Shown in pieces: positions 11,724 through 22,032 of a DNA stretch of 64,000 nt. The notes below the pieces were generated by a model. It did not search any database and was not told where the DNA came from. It worked only from the letters and a program-made list of their open reading frames with translations. The stretch lies in NCBI RefSeq assembly GCF_014633365.1, contig NC_068339.1, positions 1,245,001 through 1,309,000 of the forward strand. Reading direction: 5' to 3'. The position numbers and the translations under genes were made by a program. How positions within the stretch are numbered: position 1 is the first letter of the stretch; each line of letters begins with the position of its first letter. This DNA comes from Diospyros lotus (taxonomy: Eukaryota; Streptophyta; Magnoliopsida; Ericales; Ebenaceae).

Positions 11724-14669
11724 AATAAATGCCAGTAAGAGGCATCATGAGCGACAAAAAGCAAAAGCACACAAGATTAATTTTGCTCTTAAAAATATCA
11801 ATCGTTTAATGAATCTATCGACCATTTCTGTCAAACAAAAAACTAACGATCGCTCACTTACAATTGTCTATCGTTTGGGCCTGCAATTGTTACTTCTATC
11901 TTGTTACATCTAGGCCATGCTATTTGTAAACACCCTCACCCAGATATCCCAACCATTCGGTCTACCTGAACGGGATCTCTTACGGAAGGAGAGAGAATGA
12001 AACACAAGACAGAAACTATCCTGGCATGCATACACAAAAATGAAAATAGTGAAAGCTAATCTATATACATGCATTAACTATGGGTGCCCCGCTAGCACAA
12101 GGGTCACAAGATAAATAAATGAATACAGACTCCTATGTCGACATACACGAGACACGAGAAATAACCTAGCACAGTTGAAAATAATAGAGTAAATCCTACT
12201 CAGACATCAGAGTTGATAGGGGTTGACGGGACTGCTTGTACATCATACCGACTCTGCTGTTAGAAGTTGACTCTCTTGCCCTTGGCTTACGCTGCCACTA
12301 CTTGGAATGATGGAAAGTAAGGTGAGTCGAGAGACTTAGCAAGCATAAGAAAAGGAAGGCTGAAGGCTGAACACATCCAATAAACTCTCCCTGGAACACC
12401 AATCCCCAAGTACACATAAACCATGAGACGCTCAACACAGTATACAAGCGTAAATAAAAGCACGTATTGGTCCTTGGGGCCCACACAAGACACATGGCAC
12501 CCAAGTCCCATACCAATATGCCGTTGCCCTGAAAGACAACATATATCTCCAACAAACCTAAGCGTGCCATCCTGGGTCGTGCTCCCGTCACTCGAATGCT
12601 CGTGTCGATCCTTCCGACACCCGAGCTGTAGAATAATTGAGCCATAGGCTCCCTTAGAACGGTCCTCCTGTCCGAGACCAGTGAACTATCGGTAACCATG
12701 CAATGCACATAAAAATACAATGGCGTAGTGAGCATCAACGTCATACACCGGGGCCCATACATCCAGGCATCAGGCCATTCTCTACCCACATAGTAAACCA
12801 CACACGATACATATGCTTGTATCAGATGTAATCTAACCATGTTAGAATGCCCTTGTCCAAGCATACTCAATAAATGAATACCCTAACATGCAACCTGTAC
12901 CCATGTGCATATCAAACCATGAACGGTAATACAACATAACGAGTCATGCAGTAAACCACATAAATCACATAATGGCAGAGCTAGTCAATAGTGTTTGGTA
13001 TCGATCAACGGTCAGTGACTAGGAGTGTCCGCCTGACGGTCTATTTCAGGGCTGTACGATAGTCTACTCCAACGTCACCAAACAACCGACCCTTGCCCTA
13101 CTACTCGATAGCTCTTGCCTACTCACACCCAAGAAATTCATAATCAAACCCGTGCATCTAGGAACCTAGTCCCCGAGTAGGGTTCAACATCATTCCGAAA
13201 GAAATGGGGGCGGTGCAAACCCCCATAGGCTTTCAACAACTAAAACTCTAAAAGTCTCAGATTTAATTTAAATTAAACCCAATGAATAACAACTCAATAA
13301 GTAATGCTAGGCGTCGAATTAGCGTAAGAGAGGGGATAAAATATGAGAAATTACGGAGTCTCTCACGGGAATTAAAGAAAATGGGGAGAGGGTTAGGTGC
13401 TTGCCTTTTAATAGCAGATTCCCACTTCCTTGCTCTGCCGCTACACAAATTAATAAATTTTACTAGTCACACAAAGCTTCAATTCAAAGCCTATACGCGT
13501 ATCTCTAATAATCTAGTTAAATTGGTATAAATCGAGACTATTACGGGTATACGAGGTCACTAAAAATTAGAGATTGAAGAGTGTAATACCCGAGAAATTC
13601 TAAAGCACTCAAGGGTAATTTATCTTGGGGCAAAAATGGAATTTAAGGATAAATAGAGGGTATAATGATAATTTATTACCGTATGAATGATCGAATTGAC
13701 TGTAGGGAGTACCCTGGAGCCGAGATGCCAAAGGAAAATGATATGGCTTTGATGAGTATTTCGAGGCAGGATTTATGGTGCTGAAAGAAATGAGATCGGG
13801 AACAATTTTCGGTACAGCAAAATGACAGTTGCCAATTAGGCTACAAAATCGAATCTTTATAGGAGACTTCTCGGAAGTCAACAAAAGTTTGAGGGAGTTT
13901 CGGTTTTTCATGAGAAACAACCTTTTAGAGGTTTCAAAAAGAAACAAATGGGTTTAGGGCTAAAATGAAGATTTGAGCTTAAGTGCAATTTTCTGAAATT
14001 GCTAAAGAGAGGCCGAAACGAGGTTGTTTTGAAATCTTCGGGGGTCAAAGGAATATTTTAGGACTTAAGGGTCTTGAATGCAATAATGGAAAGTTGAGGG
14101 GTTAAGTGAAATGAGCCAAAATGGGATAGCCCAAAAGTTAAAGGGTCAAAGTGCAATTTTTCAAACTTGGCCAAAGGAAATCCGACCAAGGCACGGACGG
14201 TCATCGACCGTGGATTTCGGCCACAGGGATTGCAAGAGGATGGTCGGGGGAGCATTCTTTGTAAAGGGGTTGGTCGAAAAATGGAAAAAAATCGACCGAA
14301 AGTTGGTCGCTTGGTCTTGGCACCTGCAACTCGCTTTTCTTGTCAGATAAGGCTGCCTCGAGGTCGATCCGAGGTAGGTTTATGCTCTAAGGCTCGTGGG
14401 CTAACCGATCTCGGGCATTTGGAGCATCGAAGATGCCTATAAATAAGCATTCGAAGTGGCCGAAAGTTTGGAAGTTTAAAGCTTCAAATCGACTGTGTTA
14501 TCGGATAAATTGAGAGTCAAAACCATGGGGCTTTTGTTTCCCATGGCTTGAAGTTGTATTCTAGAGATTTTGGGGTATTTTGGTTGAGATTTGAAGGCTA
14601 TTCGAAGCCTCACCGGAGAAGGGGGCAGACGCCTTCGTCGAGCCTTTGGCCGATCAGTTGAGGCACTTC

Positions 14670-16701
14670 TGAATAGTGGTTAATTTTGTAAAAATTTTGT
14701 TATAATTATACCCTTCTTTTGATCTTAAATATGGCTTAAATTAGATATTAATATATATTTTATGATTATATGCAAGTTTAAATTGAAAGATGAATGAAAT
14801 GAAGTTCTAAAGTAAATAATAATAATATATAAAATTATATATAATACATATACATCATTATATGCATGCATGTACTATATATATAATATAATCTAATATA
14901 TATATATGTGCCATGTGTAATACATATATATGATATATAATTTACTAATAACATTAAATTATTATTTTTTAGGCATGAAGAAATCAAGCCCATGAAGAAA
15001 TCAAGCCCATGAAGAATTCATATCCATGAAGAAATCAAATCCATGAAGAAATCAAGCCCATAAAAAATCAAGCCCATGAAAAATTAAAGTCCATGAAGAA
15101 TTCAAGCCCATGAAGAATTAAGGCCCAATTTGAGCAACCCATGGAAGATATTATTTGGAAAAGGCCCAAGGATTATTTTTAATCCTAATGAAGATTAAAA
15201 ACCAATTTATAGAAATCTATTTTTATTTTTTATGTGAGTGCTTTATTAGGTATGTATTTTAGCTAAAATCCATTTAACTATTAGGTGGATATTATAGCTA
15301 AAATCCATTTAACTTTATGAGTGCTTTATTAGGTATGTATTTTAGCTAAAATCCATTTAATATTAGGTGTGTATTATAACTAAAATCCATTTAACTTTAA
15401 GTGTGTGAGTGCCCATTAGATATAATTATGTCTAATTGAATAATTGAAATTGTGTGGTTTGTATTGCATCTTGTGGCCTATAAATAGCTCACTTGATTGC
15501 ATTTGTAAGTGTGATTATTATTCTTGAATCAAAGTTTAGTTATTTCCTTAGAATTCTCTCTTTAAGAATTGTTTTTGTTCTCTCTCATTTTCTTTAATAT
15601 TTTCTCTTGTGATCTTACTTCCTTCATTTCTTATTTTAAATTCTTATGTCATTTATTATTACTTTATTATTCACCGCCTAAATGGACGGTTAGTTTACTC
15701 TTTTAAATTTCTGTAATTTTTATTATTGTCATTTAATTGTTCACCGCCTAAATGGACGGTTAGTTTATGCCTTTAAATTCTTGCAATTTTAATTCTTGTA
15801 TTTTAATTATCTACCGCCTAAATGGCCGGTTAGTTTCTTCTATTTTAATTCCTGTCATTTAAATTCTGTTATTTAAATTATATCATTTAAATTCCTGTCA
15901 ATTAATTTAATGGAGATGAGTAGCTAAATCTAATCTTGGGTTAAGGCAAGGACAGTGTCCAACGCCAATGATTCCCAAATAAAGCTACGCTTTAAATGAG
16001 TAACATTAGTTTAAACTTCAATATGAGTGTGTTTTGATTATTGAAAAATCACTAGGTTTGGATTGGAGCGTAAGCCTAACTTAGAGCTTTCATGTCATGC
16101 ATGAGAGTTACTAGAACTGGAAACGCTATCATACCCAAACCCGGATGATTAATTTAGTTGTTTTGTGTATTAATTGTAATTGAATTTATGGTAGTTTCTT
16201 AAATTAGAATCCCGCATATCATGTATGGGGGATTGCTTAAACTAGAGCTATCATTATCTTTAATTGCATTTAATAACAAACCCTCATATCTGAAATTAAA
16301 TTAATGTTGCTAATCTTTTATGCTTAAATTTGGGAATCAACGGGTTGACACTGAAATTGTCTTAACTCAAGTACTATCCAATTTCATATTCTCACGTTCA
16401 GTATTTATTTTAACTTCTGTCTTGTTTTATTTTCTAGTATTTGTTATCTAAAAAACCATAAAAAATCATGTTATCCATCCATCTAAATGCGTGTGTGTGT
16501 GTGACATTCTTTTTCTTTTGCCATAAATAAATCTCTCAGTGGACGACCTGGATTCATCCAGAAAATATAAATTTAAATTTGGACTACAACTGCACTCGTA
16601 CACTGGCGAGTATAAACCTCTCACTAAAATAAAAAAATATATAAAAGTTTTATTATGATTTGTTTTTATTGTGTTTTAAATGCAGGGTGAGAGTGCAGTC
16701 A
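14670..16701 (+). repeat. 5' LTR of the LOG-carrying retrotransposon
   Basis: The 2,032-bp LTR starts TGAATAGTGG and ends GTGCAGTCA. It contains tandem CATGAAGAAATCAAGCC-like units (14972-15125), AGCTAAAATCCATTTAA repeats (about 15265-15395), three CACCGCCTAAATGGACGGTT-like units (15672, 15741, 15812) and a TATA box TATAAATAG at 15479-15487. It is 62 bp longer than the 3' LTR because of extra repeat units. Confidence 0.9.
15479..15487 (+). promoter_or_regulatory. LTR TATA box
   Basis: TATAAATAG lies in the 5' LTR, with an identical copy at 22781-22789 in the 3' LTR. It probably marks the retrotransposon RNA start about 30 bp downstream. Confidence 0.6.
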
Positions 16702-16706
16702 AATTT

Positions 16707-16724
16707 TGGCGCCGTTGCCGGGGA
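16707..16724 (+). other. Primer binding site complementary to tRNA-Asp
   Basis: TGGCGCCGTTGCCGGGGA starts 5 bp after the LTR and is complementary to the 3' end of plant tRNA-Asp(GUC). This site is characteristic of Athila and Tat gypsy elements. A long A run follows at 16746-16770. Confidence 0.85.
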
Positions 16725-16929
16725 GATTAAGGCAAAAACAAAAAGAAAAAAAAAAAAAAAAAAAAAAAAAGAATAAGCATCTCTTGATAAAATCGGTAAC
16801 TCTATTTCTCTTTTACTTTATTTTTTGTTTGTGCATTGTATATGAGACTGAGATCAGGTAGAATTTTGAAACAGTATTTTCATATCATTCTGAGTCTTTA
16901 CCTGCAATTGGATTGTCAACTTTACACTC

Positions 16930-18165
16930 ATGTCTCAAAATTACTACAATCTGTCTGCACAAGATACTTATCATGATGAAAATTATCATTTTGAATCCGA
17001 TTTGTCTAGACCTCTTAAGGATTATCTATACCCTCTTAGGCAAACCACTTTTGATTTGCAACCAGACACTACCCATTTGTTACCCACTTACCATGAAATT
17101 GAGGTTTGGTGTGCTGTGTGTGAAACTTCAGCTCATTTAACAGATAACTGCCCTATAATACCTACTTTTAAGGAGGTATTGTATGGTCAATCCAGTTACA
17201 CACACACACACAACTATGAGGGAATGTATTACCAGAACCATGAGGAAAACTATCATTCGGACTTTGATGCATATCACCCTAATTCACACTTTCATCCAAA
17301 TTTCTCATGGAAAAATGATTTTGTAGCCCAACCACATGAGCACTTCCTTTCCCAGCCTCAGTCATTTCAAACGAATGAAGGGTCTACATTCGATGCATAT
17401 CAACCCCCTCATGGGAGTTCATTAGAAGATACCTTCAATCTATTTATGCAAGGCCAAATGGAAATTTTTACACAAATGTCCAAATGTCAAGAACATACCA
17501 TTAGAGTTACGGAGGACATTAGGAACCAATTGACACAGCTAACCCAGACTTTGAGCATGTCAGAGCCTGTCCATCCCAACTCACTCCAAATCCCAGTAAT
17601 AAAACCCATCATCAAAAGTGAAAGTCAGGAGCAGGACATAGGAGTGACTGTCTTAAGGAATGGAGAAATAATTGAGAAACTTGATGCCCCTAGGACAGTA
17701 CACCCTTTGGTGCAAGAAGAGAGAGTGGTTGATCACAGTGAGGTAGATGTCAATGAAGCCTTGAAGGAAGAAAAAGACCAAAATGATGTAAGAAAAGAAG
17801 AAACCTGGGAGGAAGAAGAGGATAAAATTCGAGAGCCAAAAGGTGAAAAAATCATAAGTTTATCCATATTTATCCCTCAATTTCTATCTTTTAGGTTAGT
17901 CGATATTATTGAGGATCAAATTAAACCAAACACGTGTGAGATGTTTGTGCAAATTAATGTGCCATACGCGGATATAATAAAACCAACACCTCCAGACGAT
18001 ATATTTTCAAAATATGTATGTGCATTCATGAGAAAAATCAATTTACATAATTTTGAAAATAACTTTAAAAGTGGTGTAGTGAATGGGAGATATTATACGA
18101 TTAGGTGGGCAACCACTCATTTGATCCTTAATTGGAAGAAAAGAAAAAAAAAATTTAAAAAATAA
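16930..18165 (+). CDS. Partial Athila-like Gag (C-terminal half with zinc knuckle)
   Basis: The frame is 411 codons. A CCHC zinc knuckle (C61-x2-C64-x4-H69-x4-C74, in CAVCETSAHLTDNC) is followed by FKEVLYGQ and later HPNFSWKN. These are the layout and wording of the C-terminal part of Athila Gag. A stretch near residues 240-255 (VTVLRNGEIIEKL) corresponds to the family's ITLRSGKEL block ahead of the protease. A later block (about 340-375, INVPYADIIKPTP) corresponds to the INIPFADAL region. The N-terminal retrotransposon-gag fold and the whole pol are missing. The middle is acidic (about 265-310) and the end is a Lys-rich tail. It could bind RNA through the knuckle; whether it assembles particles is doubtful. 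Confidence 0.8.
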   Translation: MSQNYYNLSAQDTYHDENYHFESDLSRPLKDYLYPLRQTTFDLQPDTTHLLPTYHEIEVWCAVCETSAHLTDNCPIIPTFKEVLYGQSSYTHTHNYEGMYYQNHEENYHSDFDAYHPNSHFHPNFSWKNDFVAQPHEHFLSQPQSFQTNEGSTFDAYQPPHGSSLEDTFNLFMQGQMEIFTQMSKCQEHTIRVTEDIRNQLTQLTQTLSMSEPVHPNSLQIPVIKPIIKSESQEQDIGVTVLRNGEIIEKLDAPRTVHPLVQEERVVDHSEVDVNEALKEEKDQNDVRKEETWEEEEDKIREPKGEKIISLSIFIPQFLSFRLVDIIEDQIKPNTCEMFVQINVPYADIIKPTPPDDIFSKYVCAFMRKINLHNFENNFKSGVVNGRYYTIRWATTHLILNWKKRKKKFKK

Positions 18166-18351
18166 ATAAATAAAAATATATAATAAAATAATTTTATATA
18201 TACATATAAGTTGTTCCTTTTCTGCATTACTTAACTAGTGTTTCTCTATGTGCAGTCTAAATAAAATTTCTCCATACGAGTTTATGTATTGAAGACCGCC
18301 AGATATGCCTATCTTCTATCCTTTTATTGCCAATTAAGAACAATGCGCAAT

Positions 18352-18366
18352 TTAAGTTGGGGGGTA
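18352..18366 (+). other. Internal polypurine-like tract 1
   Basis: TTTAAGTTGGGGGGT resembles the true tract before the 3' LTR (TTTAAGTTGGGGGTA, 22018-22032). It sits just after the Gag frame, where such a tract would have preceded an LTR or the original pol. Confidence 0.5.
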
Positions 18367-18678
18367 AGGTGTCTAAAAAATTTTACCTAAAAAAAAAAAA
18401 CAAAAATTAAAACAAAATTAATTAAAAACAAAAATTGAATTGAGAGAGACAGAATTGACGCTGGTGGTAGCCATCTTTTCTTGGGCAGTGCAATCACACT
18501 GCCCTATAAAGAAAGAAGGCACACTGCCAAATGTTGAAAACAGAGGCGCCGAGCGTTGAAAAAAAAAAAAAAGGCACACTGTCAAATGTTGAAAAATGAG
18601 ACGCTAAACGACGTCAAGTCTGACGGTGCAATTATGGCATGCCTCGAGTCGAGTGTAGAATAGTGATGCCCATTGCTC

Positions 18679-18684
18679 TATAAG
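18679..18684 (+). promoter_or_regulatory. Possible internal TATA box ahead of the captured genes
   Basis: TATAAG in the context GCTCTATAAGAGACTCC lies about 145 bp before the first ATG of the captured module. It is followed by a pyrimidine-rich leader-like stretch and a CAG/GTACTC splice-donor-like site at 18759/18760. This could be a promoter brought in with the captured sequence. The evidence is sequence context only. Confidence 0.35.
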
Positions 18685-18824
18685 AGACTCCATATCTGTA
18701 TGAGGCAAGTCACCCCTCTTGAGCTCAATCTTCTCTCCTTTGTATTAATCTCCGATCAGGTACTCTCATCCCTTTTGTAAAGTTTATAGTTATTTACTTT
18801 CTTCTTAGTATAGTTAAAAAAAAA

Positions 18825-19370
18825 ATGGATCTTTATCTCTCAAAAATTCACAAGTACTATCCATCTCTCCCGTAGAATGATTTGAAAAAAATTTATGCTG
18901 CTAGGTGTGAAAGACTTAGACTGTTGATGCATAATAACATTCCTGAAGATATTCGTTGGCTGATCGAAGCAAAAGTTCGATTAGCTGGTGAAACTTCACC
19001 TAGTTTTAAGCATTTTCCAGGCTTAGGGAAGAGTAGTTTTGCGAAGAAAAGAAGAGCGAAAAGAGTGAATGGTTGTTACAAATGTGCTCGATGGACCTGT
19101 AACACACGATGCAAATCTGTGGGGTTTACGTCCATAAATCGAGAAGATAAAATTAGTTTCATAAAGGATGGACTGAGTAAGGAGTCTTTGGATGATATCC
19201 AATTGACTCTTGAGACGCATCCATGTGGAATAGTGCAAAGAGAACTTCTTGCTTTATGGACCCAGTTCAGAAGTGACCACCAACGCTATAGTCTTGGGAA
19301 TCTGACTAAAAACGACCCTGTTTGCCAATCTATAAGAAAATTGGATGGGAAGCTTATCCTCGCTTCATAG
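18825..19370 (+). pseudogene. Unrecognised Cys-rich frame with one in-frame TAG
   Basis: An ATG at 18825 opens MDLYLSKIHKYYPSLP. It then meets TAG at 18873-18875, and the same frame continues without interruption to the stop at 19368-19370. Downstream of the TAG the next initiator-like codon is only a TTG (18882), so translation as drawn needs readthrough or reinitiation. The protein is basic, with an LGKSSFAKKRRAKR stretch followed by a Cys cluster (C-x2-C-x4-C-x3-C in CYKCARWTCNTRC), zinc-finger-like but not a canonical CCHC knuckle. A C-terminal half containing SLDDIQLTLETHP follows. I do not recognise the family. Fragments of the same sequence recur twice after the LOG gene. It is 167 bp upstream of LOG on the same strand. 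Confidence 0.5.
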
Positions 19371-19412
19371 AAAGTGTTTAAGCCGTTTCTGGACGTAAAA
19401 CCAGAGGAAGAT

Positions 19413-19517
19413 GTGAGCCACAATCACAACTACTTATACATACGCATGATTTTTGTTTGTATTTATTTCTTGTTGAATTGTTGTATAGCTACTTTTGATC
19501 GCCAAACTTCTTTTCAG
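19413..19517 (+). other. Possible intron in the leader of the LOG gene
   Basis: A GTGAGCC donor-like site at 19413 and a pyrimidine-rich CTTCTTTTCAG acceptor at 19507-19517 bracket 105 bp. The acceptor lies 20 bp before the LOG ATG. An alternative longer intron could run from the donor-like site at 18760 to the same acceptor, which would remove the upstream frame. Confidence 0.3.
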
Positions 19518-19537
19518 GACATATAAAAGGAACAAAC

Positions 19538-20197
19538 ATGGAAGGCCAGTTAGTTCGTCGACTCAATACCATATGTGTACTTTGTGGCTCTCAACTTGGG
19601 AGCGATATTTGTTACGCACTTGCAGCGAACGAACTTGGTAAAAAATTAGGAGAGAAAAAAATTAATTTGGTATATGGAGGGGGAAGTCGTGGATTGAATG
19701 GTTATGTTTCACAAGCTGTACATCTTGGAAATTCATCTGTGGTAGGTGTAATGCCAATCCCTTTAGCTGAACCACATATTTCCAGGATTACACGCGGTCA
19801 ACTTATAGAAACGACTTCTATGTCTGAGCGCATGGCTTGTAAGATTTATCAGTCAGATGCCTTTATTGCTTTACCAGGAGGTTTTGGAACACTTGAAGAA
19901 ATTTTTTGTATAATCTCCTGGGCCAAGAGTAATCTCCATACCAAACCCATTGGACTTTTAAATGTTAACCATTTTTTCGATGGGTTACTCTCTTTTCTTG
20001 ATCAGGCTGTGGACCAACAGTTCATTTCTCGTTCAGCAAGAAAGATTCTCATTTCTGCATCCACCATTGATAAGCTGCTAGAGAAATTACATGCTTATGT
20101 TCCACAGTACGATCCTCATGAGCCTCGGATAGACTGGTCTAAGGCAATTAGTAACAAGCGCCAAAGGGGTCCGATTAACTTAGATTTATCACTGTGA
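19538..20197 (+). CDS. LOG: LOG-type cytokinin riboside 5'-monophosphate phosphoribohydrolase, captured in a retrotransposon
   Basis: LOG enzymes release active free-base cytokinins from their nucleotides in one step, in the cytosol. The 219-codon frame has the family's usual length and order: N-terminal ICVLCGS (residues 12-18), nucleotide-binding VYGGGSRGLNG (45-55), SERMA with the conserved Arg near the active site (96-100), and signature PGGFGTLEE (113-121), then GLLNV (139-143). The ATG sits in a good context (AAACATGG). Plant LOG genes normally have several introns. This copy has none, which points to capture as a processed transcript. GGFGTLEEIF and the divergent block at 72-95 set it apart from the commonest LOG sequences. 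The frame has no stop or frameshift, suggesting selection or recent capture. Other Rossmann proteins once labelled lysine decarboxylase share the motif, but the whole-length match favours LOG. Confidence 0.85.
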   Translation: MEGQLVRRLNTICVLCGSQLGSDICYALAANELGKKLGEKKINLVYGGGSRGLNGYVSQAVHLGNSSVVGVMPIPLAEPHISRITRGQLIETTSMSERMACKIYQSDAFIALPGGFGTLEEIFCIISWAKSNLHTKPIGLLNVNHFFDGLLSFLDQAVDQQFISRSARKILISASTIDKLLEKLHAYVPQYDPHEPRIDWSKAISNKRQRGPINLDLSL

Positions 20198-20207
20198 GAA
20201 ATGCTCT

Positions 20208-20411
20208 TTATTAAGATGGCTGAGTAAGGAGTACTTTTTGTACTCTTGAGACGCATCTAGTTATTGTACAACTTGCAGGATTTTTCTTGGTTGTGTTCTT
20301 AAAAAAAAAAATAAAAAAAAAATAATAATAAAAAAAAAAAACTGTGGAATGTTGTTAGCAAAGTCTTCGATAAGATGGCTGAGTAAGGAGTACTTTTTGT
20401 ACTCTTGAGAC
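20208..20411 (+). repeat. Two copies of a hairpin-forming fragment of the upstream frame
   Basis: A 45-bp unit, with core GATGGCTGAGTAAGGAGTAC followed by TTTTTGTACTCTTGAGACGC, occurs at about 20213-20256 and 20368-20411. Each can fold as GAGTAC-TTTTT-GTACTC. The outer parts match the Cys-rich frame at 19167-19220 (ACTGAGTAAGGAGTC ... GACTCTTGAGACGCAT) with the middle replaced. A-rich runs lie between the copies. Confidence 0.6.
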
Positions 20412-22020
20412 GCATTTTGCTTATCTTATGACTTGCATGAAATTTTTATTTTGGTGTGAAAATATAAATATATATCTATATGGTATGCTCATTTGTTGTT
20501 TAAGTTTTAGCAGTTCACAGCAAATTTATGGACTTGTGGAGTTACAGGTATTCCTAACAACCCTAATTTATTACTGCAATTCAAGTTGGGGGGTGTAAGG
20601 TCTAGTTATGAATCATCTGGTTTATATTTAACTGTGAGTTTGCTATTGCTAGTTTGTAGTCTTGTGTGAGTTGATTATCTTTATCTGCTCTTATCTTATA
20701 AAAAAAAAAAAAAATTATGTGTTTTAAATAATGCTATTCCTAAAGCTTGAAGTTATGCACTGATAGCCGGCTAAGTTTGCAATACGAAACATGAATGCAT
20801 TGATTTCTTATTTGAAAACGTATATGCATTAGAATAAGTAATTTGCATTCATCAGGGATTCAAAATTTAGAAATTGGTTATCGGTCATAAAGTCAAAGGT
20901 AACAGTAATTAGCTGATTAGTACACTGTATGATCTCTCAACAGAAGTGGAGACTATTACCCAAGTGAGTGTTTGAGCCTAATAACCGTTAATTCTGAGTG
21001 AAATAACACTTACTCTAAATATGTTTTATTGTTTATCTTATCTTTTCAATGGCTTCAAAATATCAATTCGTTTTGAATGTCTAGTATGATAATGGATAAG
21101 TTTGACTGGTTTCAAACTCTGAATTAGATGACTGAGTATCATCGTTTTGTAGAAGCATGATAGAGGGATCAATTTCTTTCATTTTGAGCTTATTCTTTAA
21201 ATTAACCTACTTTGCTATCCCATTTGAGCCATTTGTAGTACAATTTCTTCCGTTACTCTCGTTTGGTGTGATTTTGAGAAATAGTCTGTTTATCTATTTT
21301 CATATTTAAAGAGAAAAAAAAAAAAAAAGAAAACAAGAAAAGAAAAAAAAAAAGAAGAAAAAAAAAGTGAAAAAAAAAAAGGAAAAATTCTCTTAGCTAT
21401 TCAGCATAACTGTTTCAAAAGAAATGGTAAAAAAAAAAAAAAAAAAAAAATCCCGACACAGCCTTTGCACACTCTACCTTTTCTTTGACAACCCGTATTA
21501 ACCTTATAGCCCCATTACAAGCCAGTCTGGTCCCTTTTTGATGCTATAAATCATGTGATCTCAGAATTCGAGTTTGGAGTAGGGAATCATGTTTAAATTC
21601 AGAAGTTACTCATCTAGAGCATTATTCCAATCATGAAACTATGTCAATTTCCTTGTTCTTTCATGAAAATACGTTCCTTATATTTGGGATGGCACCGAGT
21701 TTTGAACTTGTTCTGCATTTACTCTTATAACGGTGCACCCCCTTGTGTGTACACCTGAGGAATCCTTTTTATTGGAGAGAAAATCCATAGTGAGATTTGA
21801 AGTCAAAACTTCGAGAGAGTAAGTCTGTGTGTTGGTTATTCTAATTGCTATTCCTGAGATTGTATGGCCTTTAATAAATAAAAAAAAAAATATGATTTAG
21901 AATGCTAAATTATTTATTCAATTTTATGCATTTCGGTTTCAAATTTGAAATTTTTACATTCATACAGTTATTAAAGCTTGGCATGTGTATAGTCTGATTG
22001 CTAAGGGACTAGCAATGTTT
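20412..22020 (+). other. Non-coding 3' interior of the LOG-carrying retrotransposon
   Basis: No coding frame is recognisable. There is a second purine tract AATTCAAGTTGGGGGGT (about 20578-20594) and A-rich runs at 20699-20714, 21311-21382 and 21429-21450. Confidence 0.6.
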
Positions 22021-22032
22021 AAGTTGGGGGTA
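22018..22032 (+). other. Polypurine tract before the 3' LTR
   Basis: TTTAAGTTGGGGGTA directly precedes the TGATTAGTGG start of the 3' LTR. This is the expected plus-strand primer position. Confidence 0.75.

Noticed and set aside
12287..12870. 190-codon minus-strand frame
   Set aside because: It lies inside a Tekay-like LTR. The homologous part of the LTR at 25828-28502 (about 27530-28230) is also open in pieces but broken differently, so no conserved protein is supported.
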